Notes: generated by a model from the letters alone, not told the origin. A stretch of 46,195 bases of DNA from Bremia lactucae (GCF_004359215.1 NC_090625.1:987293-1033487); one strand, 5' to 3'. Shown: positions 1 to 9,534, numbered from the stretch's first letter. Program-made: numbers and translations.

Positions 1-182
1 CATTACTTTGACGATGTATTCGTGCATAGTAGGGCCGAGGACGGGCTGAGCGCAGTAGAGTCGCACAAGCGTCATTTAGAAGCTGTGTTGCAGACTTTGA
101 AGGACGCCCAATTGCACGTCAATTTGCAAAAGTGCGTCATAGGGGTCCCTGAGATACCTGTGCTGGGTTGCATCTTAGGTAC
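1..182 (+). pseudogene. Gypsy reverse transcriptase fragment
   Basis: The translation begins inside the RT catalytic motif (HYFDDVFVHSRAEDG) and continues through the palm/connection region (NLQKCVIGVPEIPVLGC). This is typical of oomycete Ty3/Gypsy pol and differs clearly from the family-1 elements elsewhere in the window. It is cut at the left by the window edge and at the right near 182, where similarity to RT stops abruptly. The duplicate copy shows more upstream RT (24961-25356). Non-functional fragment. Confidence 0.85.
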
Positions 183-673
183 ACATCTATGTGGCGAACT
201 TATTTATTCCATATACCTCGTTAAGTACGCTTTGCAAACGTGTAATATAGCACAGTGAGCAAGTTACACAGGTTTGGAAGAATGTGCTATTTTTGACTTT
301 AATGCTACGCCGATTTCCATGTGTGATTATTAACATGAGTCCGTTTTGATAAAGGTATTTTCCTGAACTCCCCTCGCTTATTCTTAAGCTCATTTCATCC
401 ATTATATAGCAAATCAAATGTCAAAATTACAGCCCGTCACGTTTCATTAAATATATCAACGTTAAAATCTCCGTTCACGATCAGCAACGTTAAAATATCC
501 GCGCACGACGAGCAACATCAAAATCTACCGTCAATCATTAGCTTTTGAAACCAACTGCTGTATTTTCCGCAGGCGCTATAGCGTACACAACACCCAGAAT
601 GTCATCTAGGAATACAGGAGTCGATACAAAAGTAAAGAAACTTTTTGGGTCAGTGCCCTAAGCATGGTTCTCT
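183..673. other. Intergenic stretch without recognised gene
   Basis: AT-rich sequence between the RT fragment and a gag-like minus-strand ORF. The only structure seen is the short tandem repeat at 457-540. Short ORFs here have no recognisable motif. Confidence 0.5.
457..540. repeat. 28-bp tandem repeat, about three units
   Basis: Units at 457-484, 485-512 and 513-540 each begin CAAC and share the core TTAAAATCTCCG with CACGA and AG near the end. The third unit is degenerate. An identical array occurs at 25631-25714 in the duplicate. Confidence 0.75.
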
Positions 674-922
674 CTATTTGACTATTTTGCGTTGGCTGAT
701 TGATGCAATCCTGTTGGGAGCCCCCTTTCGAGCCTGCTCACGCCTCAGCTCATCCTGAGTCTGAGTGACGGACTCCGCCGCAGTAAGGCTCTGTACCTCG
801 GACGCGGCTCTCCGCTGTTCGAGCAGGAATGCCTCAATCTGAATAACATGTTGCTCAGGAGGACTGTCCGAGAGCCTGTCCAGGGCATATTCACCAATTC
901 CCTGCGCCAAGTGCTCTGCCAC
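674..922 (-). pseudogene. Putative Gypsy gag N-terminus (family 2)
   Basis: An 82-codon ORF rich in Glu, Gln, Ala and Arg (MAEHLAQGIGEYALDRL near the start) with helical, possibly coiled-coil character. It lies just inside the primer side of a family-2 LTR terminus at 1037, where gag of a minus-strand element is expected. Family-1 elements have a similar short helical Gag start in the same place (17125-17559 and 37850 onward). No zinc knuckle or Retrotrans_gag core is visible, so the assignment rests on position and composition. Confidence 0.4.
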
Positions 923-1036
923 CTCCCGATGATGTTACGGGAGGTGGGGGGAAATGAGCCCAATCGATATTGAGGCTAGTTATTACGTACACGCTTAGAG
1001 ATGGGAGTCGTGAGGAGGATTACAAGTGCTACTAAG

Positions 1037-1117
1037 TGTAGGCGTGTACGTCTTATTGCATCACTCTCTACTTAAGTGCACACCCTTTCACAGCGTGGAA
1101 GGATTTGATTGACTTCT
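1037..1117 (-). mobile_element. Family-2 Gypsy LTR, primer-side part
   Basis: The sequence starting TGTAGGCGTGTACG matches the LTR start at 45751 (TGTAGGCGGGCACG), including the following CTCTACTTA, GCACAC and CACAGCG blocks. On the minus strand the LTR ends ...CGCCTACA and is followed by a sequence resembling GCACTTGTAGTCC, which also follows family-1 LTRs. The LTR is interrupted at 1117 by the Copia insertion and resumes at 4421. Confidence 0.7.
1113..1117. repeat. Copia target-site duplication, left
   Basis: CTTCT directly before the TGTTGG start of the Copia 5' LTR. It is repeated at 4416-4420 after the 3' LTR. The homologous uninterrupted LTR at 45751-46195 contains CTTCT once at this point. 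Confidence 0.75.
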
Positions 1118-1312
1118 TGTTGGAAGATTTTTTATGTGGCTTACATGACAGTACATGAGTCGGTGATGGCGACTGTTCGCGGCTACGGCGTCAGTGAAAC
1201 GACCGCGCTATGGTTAAAATGCACACCATGCAGGGAGGTATAGGAATACATATAAACAGTTTCACATTTACACTCAAATGAAGAGGTTGTTTTTTACATA
1301 GGAAGCGTTATA
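1118..1312 (+). repeat. Copia 5' LTR
   Basis: 195 bp beginning TGTTGGAAGAT and ending before GGTTATAAACCC, the likely primer-binding side. It aligns along its length with 4215-4415, differing by a few substitutions and about 6 bp of small indels. The divergence between the two LTRs indicates an old insertion. Confidence 0.75.
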
Positions 1313-1805
1313 GGTTATAAACCCAAAAGCGCCTGTAGTCCCTGCGCACAATGAAGGCGCGTCTGTGACACCAGGCGACCGCGATTAAGTCGACAAGTCA
1401 CCATCTACCGAGTCTGGAGAGGCAGGCGCGAGTAAGGTGGGGGTCGATGAAACCAGCAATGTTAACCTCAAGATCCCGAGGCATTGACCGCCATGCAAGA
1501 TTGCATGGCTTGTCTCGAGCTTTCGCAGCTTAAACGAGAAGAGGCACAGGGAGCTCAAGAGACTGGTGTTTTCCAGTCAGCATTTGGAAGTAGCTTTGGT
1601 TCGTCACGAATAGAGATGAATGCACTTCTTGCACGCCTCCACCAGTGAGAGCAGATTTCCGAGAGCTCCCCAGTTTTAGAGCTCTATGTATCGACAACAT
1701 CAATAGTATGCTGCTATGAGGCAAGGCCAGGCGATGCCCCAAGCGCCTGTACCGCAGCGTGTAGCAGCACTACCGAATTTGCCTCCTGACTACGTTTCAT
1801 AACAG

Positions 1806-2340
1806 ATGGGTGGTATTCGAGTCCCTAACACTCTCCAGAGGAAACTATCAATTCGTCCTTTAGATGGAAAAGAGCTATACGAAGGATTAAGATAAGGTTT
1901 CCTTGATTGGGGTCATCGGTTCGTCAGGCAGCTTGTGCTGGCATAGATGGCATGTGGATTTAATTGGTCTGAAGAAGTCAAGGCTGATTAACTTCGACAT
2001 TAGCTGGGCGGTACTGCGGAGCGGTACTACCATAAGCAGCTTGAAATTTGGTGGCTACAGCAACCTACTCTGCAGTATGTGATGGAATGCTTGCACTAAA
2101 CAATCCGGACGACAATTACCGAAGCTTCAGCCAACAAGCTTTTCACTGCAAGGATAGACCCGAAGAGGTCTTGGTCTGAACACTATTTGTACCTCGTCGC
2201 AGTGAGCGACGCGACTGGCGGTGCAGAAGCGCTGGTACTTAAAAACATTGTGCAGTACCCATTAACGGATTTGCGTCACGTACTAACGGCTAAGTACAAA
2301 ATCAATCGTATGGATTATCTAAGACACGCGGAGGAGCTGG
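1806..2340 (+). pseudogene. Copia Gag core, broken
   Basis: Conceptual translation from the ATG at 1806 shows segments typical of oomycete Copia Gag (RPLDGKELYEGLR, SEHYLYLVAVSDATGG, MDYLRHAEELAHFAQ), interrupted by several in-frame stops. Gag would form the virus-like particle. The CCHC zinc knuckle lies in the next open stretch. Confidence 0.7.
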
Positions 2341-2369
2341 CACACTTTGCCCAAGCAATTTAAATTGAC

Positions 2370-2753
2370 GTGCGAGGCACAAAGACTACTGAAAAGGATG
2401 TCGTACTGCATGCTGCAGGATCAAGGCCAAGAACAGAAACTAGGACTTGTTACAATTGCAAAAAGTTTGGTCACATTGCGACAGATTGTCGTGGAAAGAA
2501 GAACAAGAATAAAGATAATGGATATGGGCATGGAGTTAACATGACGCTTGCTAGGGTCGTTGATTTGACAAACGTTCAAAATCATTGGATAGTGTACAGT
2601 GGTTTCAGTCGTCATCTTGTGAGTGACGAGCGCATGCTGAAACAATCAAGTGATTGTGAAGTGAATGCATGCTACCAGATGGTTAAAAGCTTCGTGTCAC
2701 TAAAGTCGGTTCAGTCTTACTTCGAGAGCGTGTTGCTGGTAAGTCCAGTATAA
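2370..2753 (+). pseudogene. Copia zinc knuckle and protease remnant
   Basis: The frame contains a complete CCHC knuckle (CYNCKKFGHIATDC), a Lys/Asn-rich linker, and then the protease region WIVYSGFSRHLVSDERML. In Copia proteases this position is normally an Asp in a D-S-G-A motif. Here it is Tyr, followed by S-G-F, so the catalytic aspartate is lost. No independent start codon is needed because this was part of a Gag-Pol polyprotein. Confidence 0.8.
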
Positions 2754-2779
2754 TCTGACTGACTGATGTCCATCTCGCA

Positions 2780-3560
2780 CCATTTATTACGTGGAACATA
2801 ATGTCGTATGGGAGAAGCTGGAGGAGAAGGGTTTCAGCCTATCGTACGTTGATGGTGTTCGGTATTTGGTGCAGGCCAAGACTGGTATCGTGGTATTCAA
2901 TGTTCAGAAAAAACACGTACTGTGGTAAAAGCTGAGCCAGAACGTTCAGTCATGGCGCCGCGCAATCTTGTCATGTCAATTATAAATGAAGAAGCGAATG
3001 CCAAAGTTGATTTGGATGTGCAAGTTGACATTTTGATAAATTTTCATCGACGTATGGCACGTTTGTCTTATGACACCATCGAATGTATTGCAGAAGACCC
3101 AAGATCGGGAATTCAGTTGAGCGACAAGGTGCGCGTGAATTGTTTGACTTGTGCGCAAGAAAAACAAACCAAAAACAATCAGTCGAAGAAAGATACTGGC
3201 AAGTATTCTCAGATTGAAAAAATATGGAAGGGTGATATGCAGCGATTTGAAGGGTCCGATGTTGCCAAAGGATCGTCTTGACAAATCGGTACCTGATTAA
3301 CTTTGTTGATCACAAGTCAAATAATTGCCGCCTGTTCTCAACCAAGACCAAAGATGTTGCAGTTAAGAAATTCGAGCATTTTTGGTGCTCTTCCAGAAAA
3401 TGTTTGATTGTAGGATTCATATTCTGCGTACTGATGGGGGCGGTGAATATCAGAAGGTTGATTTATTTTGCAAGAAAACTGGGGTCGCGCGTCAAGTCTG
3501 AAGCCAGAATCAAGCGTCAAACGGAAAGGCAGAGCGCATGCGCAGAACCCTCTTGAACAT
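2780..3560 (+). pseudogene. Copia integrase remnant
   Basis: A pre-integrase segment (GFSLSYVDGVRYLVQAKTG) is followed by the HHCC zinc region, with RRMARLSYDTIE and CLTCAQEKQTKN visible. The usual second His of the G-H-x-S motif is replaced (A-R-L-S). The catalytic core follows (NRYLINFVDHKSNNC), then, in another frame, a TDGGGEY-like block near 3430 that carries a catalytic Asp. At least one frameshift and several stops are present. Confidence 0.75.
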
Positions 3561-4059
3561 GGCCAGAATACGGCATCTCCTATCGAAGTGCTGACGAAAA
3601 AGTTCCTGATTTAAGCTCTATCGTGGCATTTGGATCAATATGCACACTTTACAGGGACCCACGCAAGAATTCTCTTCAGCAACGAGCACGAGTCTTAGGG
3701 ATTGTTGGTATGAGTGACGGGATGAAAGGATATCGTGTGTTTTTGGAGCAAGAGAGAGGTCATTGTCATCCAGCATGTTAATATCAAGATATTGACTGAT
3801 GCAGAGAATTCACATATTCAGCGTGAAATTAATGTCGAAAATGGCGATGACATGTTGAAGTTAAAAGGAGATGAAGCAACGAGTACCTCGTCAGAGATTG
3901 TTGCGCAAAAACTACTCATAATAAGACTCAGAAGAAGAGGAACAAGGCCTGGCAGAGATCGCGGTATCAACGCGCTCAAGAGCAAGTGTTTCGCTGGATG
4001 ATGATCATCAGAACGAAATCATCACAACAGAATTAAATCCGATCACTGAACGTGATTTA

Positions 4060-4190
4060 TTGAGTTATGGCGAGGCTATAAGAAGCCAAAAGTCGGATGA
4101 ATGGATTAAAGCTATGGGTGAAGAACTGTCTGCGTTAAACCGACTCGACGTTTTTGAAGTCATTAAATTTTTCAAAGGCATAAATGACCT
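4060..4190 (+). pseudogene. Copia reverse transcriptase start
   Basis: SYGEAIRSQKSDEWIKAMGE followed by ELSALNRLDVFEV matches the N-terminal edge of Copia RT, where a short block precedes the fingers domain. The remainder of RT and RNase H is absent. The sequence runs into the purine-rich GAGAAGGAG tract and the 3' LTR within 25 bases. Confidence 0.75.
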
Positions 4191-4214
4191 AACCACAGCA
4201 CGGACGAGAAGGAG

Positions 4215-4415
4215 TGTTGGAAGATGGTTTTTATGTGGCTTACATGACAGTGGAGGAGTTTCGATGATGGGCGACTGTTCGCGGCTACGACGTCAGTGAA
4301 ACGACCGCGCTATGGTTAAAATGCACACTATGCAGGGAGGTATAGGAATACATATAAACAGTTTCACATTTACACTCAAACAAAGAGGTTGGTTTTTTAC
4401 ACAGGAATCTTTGTA
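4215..4415 (+). repeat. Copia 3' LTR
   Basis: 201 bp beginning TGTTGGAAGAT after the purine-rich GAGAAGGAG, ending directly before the CTTCT duplication at 4416. It aligns with the 5' LTR. Confidence 0.75.
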
Positions 4416-4420
4416 CTTCT

Positions 4421-4650
4421 CTCACGTGCAGAGAGCTGGTTGTGGTGGGTGCCTTAGCGACCTCACCCAACGCACTAAGTTCTTTGATATACATATCGCC
4501 ACGGGAGCGGTAATCCGGCTCCTCGTGCGCACTTATCAAGTAGGAAATAGTTTTCAGACTGATTTATGTTTGATTGCATTATATATACGGAACCGGTATA
4601 GATACACACCCCTTTTGGTATAGCCACACCCCCTCCCCCCTGTATTGAAT
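4421..4650 (-). mobile_element. Family-2 Gypsy LTR, continuation
   Basis: Resumes the LTR interrupted at 1117. GTGCAGAGAGCTGGTTGTGG, the GGGAGCGGTAATCCG/TCCTCGTGCGCACTTA block and TAGTTTTCAGACTGATTTAT all match 45838-45975. The LTR similarity fades after about 4600. No gene is seen from 4650 to 5156 beyond further LTR pieces. Confidence 0.7.
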
Positions 4651-4752
4651 AAAGATGTCCACTAAAATATTTTCACTGTATGGCCATTCCATGGATCCCC
4701 CTAAATTACATTTGGAAACCGATATAGCCAAGCCTTTTAATTATCTATTTCA

Positions 4753-4836
4753 AGAGAAGCAGGTGCAAACCGCTTCCTCGCTGTGCTAGGGTGTGTGCTA
4801 AGTAGAGCGTGGCCGCATTGCGACGTGCCCGTCTAC
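4753..4836 (+). mobile_element. Inverted family-2 LTR terminus (copy 1 only)
   Basis: The reverse complement of the first 84 bp of the LTR at 45751, ending GTGCCCGTCTACA. It occurs only in this copy of the duplication. The second copy carries unrelated sequence at 29927-30010, so this is a structural difference between otherwise near-identical segments. Confidence 0.75.
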
Positions 4837-4854
4837 ATTCCGAGCTTCAATAGC

Positions 4855-4970
4855 TCAGGACCACCACATACACAAGGGTGGGTCACAATATGAACCACAC
4901 TCAAGTGGTAAGTCCAATTACATTACTTGAGTAATCGACCACATCCCCTTAATACGATAAGAAAATCGGA
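4855..4970 (-). mobile_element. Family-2 LTR tail fragment
   Basis: ACATACACAAGGGTGGGTCA, followed by a CCAAGTGG-like block and TTACTTGAGTAATCGACC, resembles 23285-23375 in the better-preserved LTR. Its counterpart is at 30021-30130. Confidence 0.65.
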
Positions 4971-5156
4971 AAAGTGTACCCACGCCATTAATCCAAGTGC
5001 CAGAAAAAGTCTTCCCTTTGATATTGCTTTTCAATGTTAAAAGGTGTCTTTTTGTTAATAACACAAAAGCATTGGCCGTTATGCCAACAAACAGCAGATT
5101 AACGACACGTCAAATGATGGGACTTTTACATAATGGTATTCATATATATAAAATAA

Positions 5157-6288
5157 TTAGAGATCAGTGCGCTCGCCGGCAACATTCGAATCAGCTGATC
5201 TGTCAAAAGGCGTATTTTCATCTCGTTGGGACGAAATTTCCATGTCCTGCATCACGCTGGACAAGGAAGCTTCTTCATGTGCGTATTTTTTACTCTGCTG
5301 GCGTTTGATACGATCCAAGAGATCTGGGAGACATTCTTTTTCATACTGAATCGCTGCTTGATCGACAGCAGCAAAGAATTCAGGAATTCCTTCACCGGTG
5401 GCAGCAGACACGCCAACACACGTAAGGTTGTTGTAAAACTCTTCCAGAACAAGACTTAGCGAGCGCGAGAGGCTGCCCATATAATTGTCGTCCTGGACGT
5501 CGTCTAGTGCAGTCTGGAATGCCTCAAAATCCGTCATCCACTCAATGGCAAAATCATGGCGTAAAACGTCAATTTTGTTGAAAACGACCACAAAAGGCAA
5601 CTTTAACTTATACAAAATGCTGCACGCATACAGCATATTTGACATAAAAGTGTTGGGATTGGCAGTACGTGGAGTATCGACGACGTAAGCAATAATGGAC
5701 GGGAACGTGGACGCAAGCGATTCGGTGATAATCTGGCCCGATGCTGACCACGTAAAGGCTTCGATTTGTCCTGGAGTGTCTACAATAGCGTAACTAGTGG
5801 CAGCAACCAAATAATTATCAAGTCACTTTCTTTCGCAGCACATACGGCGATGAAGTTAGAACGTACTCAAGATTGCTGCTGCGTTTTGCTAAAAGATCGA
5901 CTACTTGATCAAATCGAGTAGCGAAGAGGTTGAGCGACGTCATGATGGCCCCGTTAGGACCTAGTCCGTACTCCGACATGACCTTCTTATAATCAACCGT
6001 GTCACGTATATCCACATTGGCTGTATAGCCAGTCTTGCGAACTGCTGGGTCGAGATTAATTACGTAATTGCGCAACCCAGCATCGACACCGTACGCCGTC
6101 AGTCGCTGCATGAGCGTCGTCTTGCCGCTACCAGCCATGCCAATTACGAGAACAGTCACAGGTTTTGGATAAATTTGAGGAAGACCTGGTTCATCAGCTG
6201 CTCTAGCGTTCGTATTGCCAGGAATAGCAGGCTGCTCGCTTTCGGAGCTCTTCGCTCCAGGGGTCGTCATCGATCTTGTGGTTGACAA
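5157..6288 (-). CDS. GPN1: GPN-loop GTPase 1 (GPN1/XAB1-like), copy 1
   Basis: GPN1 is a small GTPase needed for assembly and nuclear import of RNA polymerase II. The coding sequence is two exons, 6288-5867 and 5793-5157, joined over a 73-bp intron (GTACGT...CACTAG). The join restores [18 protein letters not shown] in frame and gives 352 aa, the usual size for the family. Visible motifs: P-loop GMAGSGKTT (residues 50-58), the family-defining Gly-Pro-Asn loop [13 protein letters not shown] (from residue 110), switch DTPGQ (about 146), and NKID for guanine recognition. The start Met follows a short Ser/Pro-rich leader typical of the family N-terminus. The kinase gene on the same strand ends 140 bp upstream. 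No disabling changes are seen. The second copy (30314-31445) differs by a few residues. Family assignment is secure. Function is by homology. Confidence 0.95.
5794..5866 (-). other. GPN1 intron
   Basis: 73 bp with GTACGT donor and CACTAG acceptor on the minus strand. It contains an in-frame TGA, so retention would truncate the protein just before the DTPGQ switch motif. CTTGAT or CTAAC could serve as branch site. Confidence 0.85.
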
Positions 6289-6428
6289 GCAAAGAATAAT
6301 TACAGTAAAAACTCATTTGCCTCTTTAAAAGAACAATTGATGACCGTTTACCCTTTTTTCTAAGGCCCGAAGTTTTACTCGTTTAAAAGTACGCCGACTC
6401 CTGTCGAGGTTCATGTCGATTCTATAGA

Positions 6429-8175
6429 CTAGAGCGTATACTCCAAGTACTTGCGCGAGATCTTTTCTAAGAGATAGTGCACTTCGTTGGCGCTCGGACG
6501 TTCCCTCGGGTCAAGGTTCACACAGGCGTGGCCAAGACTCACGAGCGATGATGGCGCATTGGGCGAGAATTTGATCCGGATGCGTCCTGCCGCCACCATT
6601 TCAATTAGTGCCGTTTCGGAGACTTTTTCGCCCAATTCCGATGTCTTGCATTCGATTGCGCTCGCGTACGGAGGCTGATGCGAGTCCAATTCCGATAGCA
6701 CGACGCCTAACGAAAAGATGTCGGCACTAGTGTCGTAGCGCTTGCCCATCATGACTTCCGGTGCCATCCAGCGCTTGGTGCCAACGCCTGCGGTCATGGT
6801 ATCGACCGTCCATTTTCGGGACACGCCAAAGTCCGTGAGTTTCGCATCCCACGACTCGGACAGCATAATGTTCATGGACTTGAGATCCCGATGCAGTACG
6901 ATGGGATCGAGCGAGTGCAGATACGTAAGCGCTTGCGCGACATGCTGTGCGATCTTGGCTTTGTCTCCGTCAAAGCCCTGCGGTCGATGGTCCACGCGAT
7001 CAAAGCGCTGAAGCAGCGAGAAGAGGTCGCCACAGGGCAGGAATTCCGACACAGCACAGAGGTCGCTGAGGGCATCCCACGCCACGCCAATAAACAGCAC
7101 GATTCGAGGATGCTCGACCGTGGCCATCATTTTAATCTCTGCTAAGAAATAATTAATCTGTCGCAAATCTTTCTTCTTATCGGGTAGTAACATTTTAATC
7201 GCTACGCTCTTGCCGTGGTACTGGCCATGATAGACAGCTCCATGGCCTCCTTCGTTAATCAATTCTTTCACCACTAGCTTTTCCATTGGAATCCGAGCAG
7301 CTAATATCGCTTCATCTTCCCATAATTCCGATCCAGTTCTGCTAAAGACTTTGGAACTTGGCATCGACATGGCACTGCTTTCGAGACGTAAAGTCGAATC
7401 AAGAGGTCCGGAGCTCGCCAAGTCGACAGTTCGGTCGAAATTATTGAATTGGTCGACGGCGATGGCCGGCGGAAGGATGTGGTTATCCAATTGAAACGAA
7501 TTAACGCGAGGTCTTGTCACCGATGCAATGGAGTACGAGGCATCGAACGAAGACGATCGAGTGGTTCTGTTTCGTCTTTTTCGGCGATACAGCCAGAAAG
7601 CGAGTCCTGCGATCAAAACGACAAGAACGATTGCACTAGCGACAATACCAACAACAGCTCCTATGCTAAATCCTGGTTTGAAGAAATGACTGTCAGAGAT
7701 TTGTTGCTACTTTTTCAAAACCGTTCTTTTCATTACCTTCGTCGTTGGTGGCTACAAGAATGATTCCGGAAGATGCGTCGCTGTCACTGGATTGAGATTG
7801 GACTGAAATTACGATTGTGGCCGTCGCGTTAGCATTCGCTGTGGATGACGTGGGGGCTACAACATCGAAGCGGTCCCTGGAGCTAGACCCTGTTGTTTGA
7901 GAGTATGATACATTCACACCCGCGACGGTAGCAGGATTTGGGGTATCGGGTGTGAGCGAGACTGTTGTCGTTGTTGAAACTGCGGTTAAAGGTAATGACG
8001 GGGAATCAGTTCTCGAGAAGGAATTCGGCGTCGATGGCCTCGACTCCGATGAGGATGTCTGATTTGTCGTCGTAGGCGTATTCGCTGTCGATTCTGATGG
8101 ACTCCGGTCGGTCTCAGTCGTGCCTGTATTGAAAACCGCTGCCCTGCCGGCACGCGACATGGGACGGAGGCACAA
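6429..8175 (-). CDS. Transmembrane TKL-type protein kinase, copy 1
   Basis: A predicted receptor-like Ser/Thr (TKL group) kinase. Exon 1 (8175 to about 7737) encodes a Ser/Thr/Asn-rich, probably glycosylated extracellular region. Exon 2 (7672-6429) begins GFSIGAVVGIVASAIVLV, a single membrane helix followed by a YRRKRR stop-transfer. The kinase domain follows: glycine loop GGHGAVYHG, VAIK lysine, HRDLKSMN catalytic loop, DFG, and GTKRWMAPEV. All key catalytic residues are present, so it should be active. With the 64-bp intron the protein is about 560 aa. No signal peptide is visible at the first Met (MCLRPMSRAGRAA), so an upstream exon or a lost 5' end is likely. The C-terminus (SRKYLEYTL) is 140 bp from the GPN1 start. 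The ligand is unknown. Confidence 0.85.
7673..7736 (-). other. Kinase intron (donor ambiguous)
   Basis: The minus-strand sequence ends TTCAAACCAG. Two in-frame donors are possible: GTAATG giving 64 bp (7736) or GTTTTG giving 49 bp (7721). Both join phase-1 codons to GFSIGAVVG. The longer form has the better donor. The difference is five residues. Confidence 0.7.
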
Positions 8176-8179
8176 TGCA

Positions 8180-8977
8180 AGCTACGTTTTGATCAATTCG
8201 GTGTGGCCTTGTGAGACGTTCGGGGCATTCCGAACTGGTCTAATGGAGGAGATGACATGGTTTGTTGAAATAAAATGCAAGCACTTTTTGCCGGGATGCG
8301 CACTGGTAAGGCACTACATTCTTTGGAACATCTAACTGTAAAACCACGCGCAGCTTGTATGATAACATACTACACTACCTTCACCTATCATATTGATCGA
8401 TTTTCGTTCGCATTATCGACGTGCTAGACCACAGGTGAGACCTATGTTACCAAATCCTTGTTTGAATTGCTAGCGATGCAATTTGGAAAACTAGAAGTAC
8501 AAGAGATTTCTATCCCATAAAAGGCAAAAACGCCGGTCAGTGGGACGACGTCGTCAATTGTTGATGGGTACCTTGCATGATGCCACTCTATCGTGCTAGA
8601 GCTTAACAAAAATAATTGCTAGATTTTCAAATGAAACGCTACGTGGAAGAAAAAGATTCGGTAAGCGTCCACACAGCTGAACTTAACTTGCACATAAGTA
8701 ACGGTGTAAAGAGATAAAAGTAATTGCAAGAAGCGCAGATTTTGCAGGCGACGCTATCTAACAGTGTGTTTCGACTTGGGGTCGAAGAAGCATCATAAGA
8801 ACTACAATGATCAAATTTGTCGGCAGCGATGTACGAGACAGGTCAATGTATTAATGCCTACTTTATTTGTATTAATATTATTATGATGGAAGCAATGTAC
8901 GCAGATCAGGAGAAAATTAAGCTCTCATTTCACTTGACACACAAAAATTGGTATGCCTTTTCGCATACTACCTCGAG
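8180..8977. other. Kinase upstream region, no gene seen
   Basis: AT-rich sequence between the kinase and element E1. It should hold the kinase promoter and possibly a missing signal-peptide exon. I could not place either. The duplicate copy has a 34-bp insertion here (near 33850) and a short replacement just before the LTR. Confidence 0.5.
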
Positions 8978-9419
8978 TGTAACGGGGCACTGCCGACTGT
9001 ACTGAAGCAGTACAAGCCCACATCGCACTGCCTCAGTGTGAGTGGTGCTTCACGTCACTTCACGAAAACTAGTACGTGCAAAGGAAGACTCTCTTTAAAA
9101 CACTTGCTTTATAGAGGGTTAAAAGATAACGTATATTTTAATATAATTAGGTTCTTCTGTTTCTATCTATTTAATACTAACTTAATTATATACGAATACA
9201 AAACATATAGTAAAGTCTTATGTCTCTCTCTCTTTGCGCGCGTCCAGCGCTGGCTGAACCGCGGAGAAAGTAGATATAATGGCCTATATCTATTAATGGA
9301 TAAGCTTTCCGAATATTACTACGCACAGTAATATTCTCCAAATATTACCTACCTTTTAGATAAAATATTAATTAACAACCTTAAAGTGTCAATTTCATGT
9401 AACGATACTCCCCGTTACA
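8978..9419 (-). repeat. E1 3' LTR, family 1
   Basis: 442 bp bounded by TGTAACGGGG and CCCCGTTACA, a 10-bp terminal inverted repeat that is long for an LTR. Related copies: 16614-17124, 17610-18047, 21661-22101, 34181-34622, 37360-37799 and 45138-45578. Near one end is a hairpin-forming motif (TACTGAAGCAGTA) next to CACTGCCTCAGTGTGAGTGG. Confidence 0.9.
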
Positions 9420-9436
9420 TCACCCCTCCCCTAAAC
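9420..9436 (-). promoter_or_regulatory. E1 polypurine tract
   Basis: On the minus strand GTTTAGGGGAGGGGTGA directly precedes the LTR start TGTAACGGGG, as expected for the plus-strand primer of reverse transcription. This identifies 8978-9419 as the 3' LTR of a minus-strand element. Confidence 0.8.
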
Positions 9437-9534
9437 GACAATCACTCTGATTATTATTGAATAGAGTGGTACTATACGACCACTTAATTGAAAACGTTTT
9501 GATTGGTCAGAACCATCATTTTTAATTCTATCGC

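Larger units (their letters stand above)
1118..4415 (+). mobile_element. Degenerate Ty1/Copia retrotransposon
   Basis: A complete LTR-to-LTR insertion of about 3.3 kb flanked by 5-bp CTTCT repeats. Order: 5' LTR 1118-1312, Gag 1806-2340, zinc knuckle and protease 2370-2753, integrase 2780-3560, a short RT start 4060-4190, 3' LTR 4215-4415. Most of RT and all of RNase H are deleted. Multiple stops and frameshifts interrupt every domain, so it cannot move on its own. It sits inside a family-2 Gypsy LTR, and its exact duplicate is at 26292-29589. Confidence 0.85.

Noticed and set aside
2976..3284. Minus-strand ORF of 102 codons.
   Set aside because: Shadow of the Copia integrase coding region on the plus strand.
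6487..7145. Several plus-strand ORFs opposite the kinase.
   Set aside because: Antisense shadows of a well-supported kinase domain with codon-driven openness.
8817..9331. Plus-strand ORFs of 62-127 codons crossing the start of the E1 3' LTR.
   Set aside because: They read into LTR sequence, have biased low-complexity composition and no homologous frame in the other LTRs.
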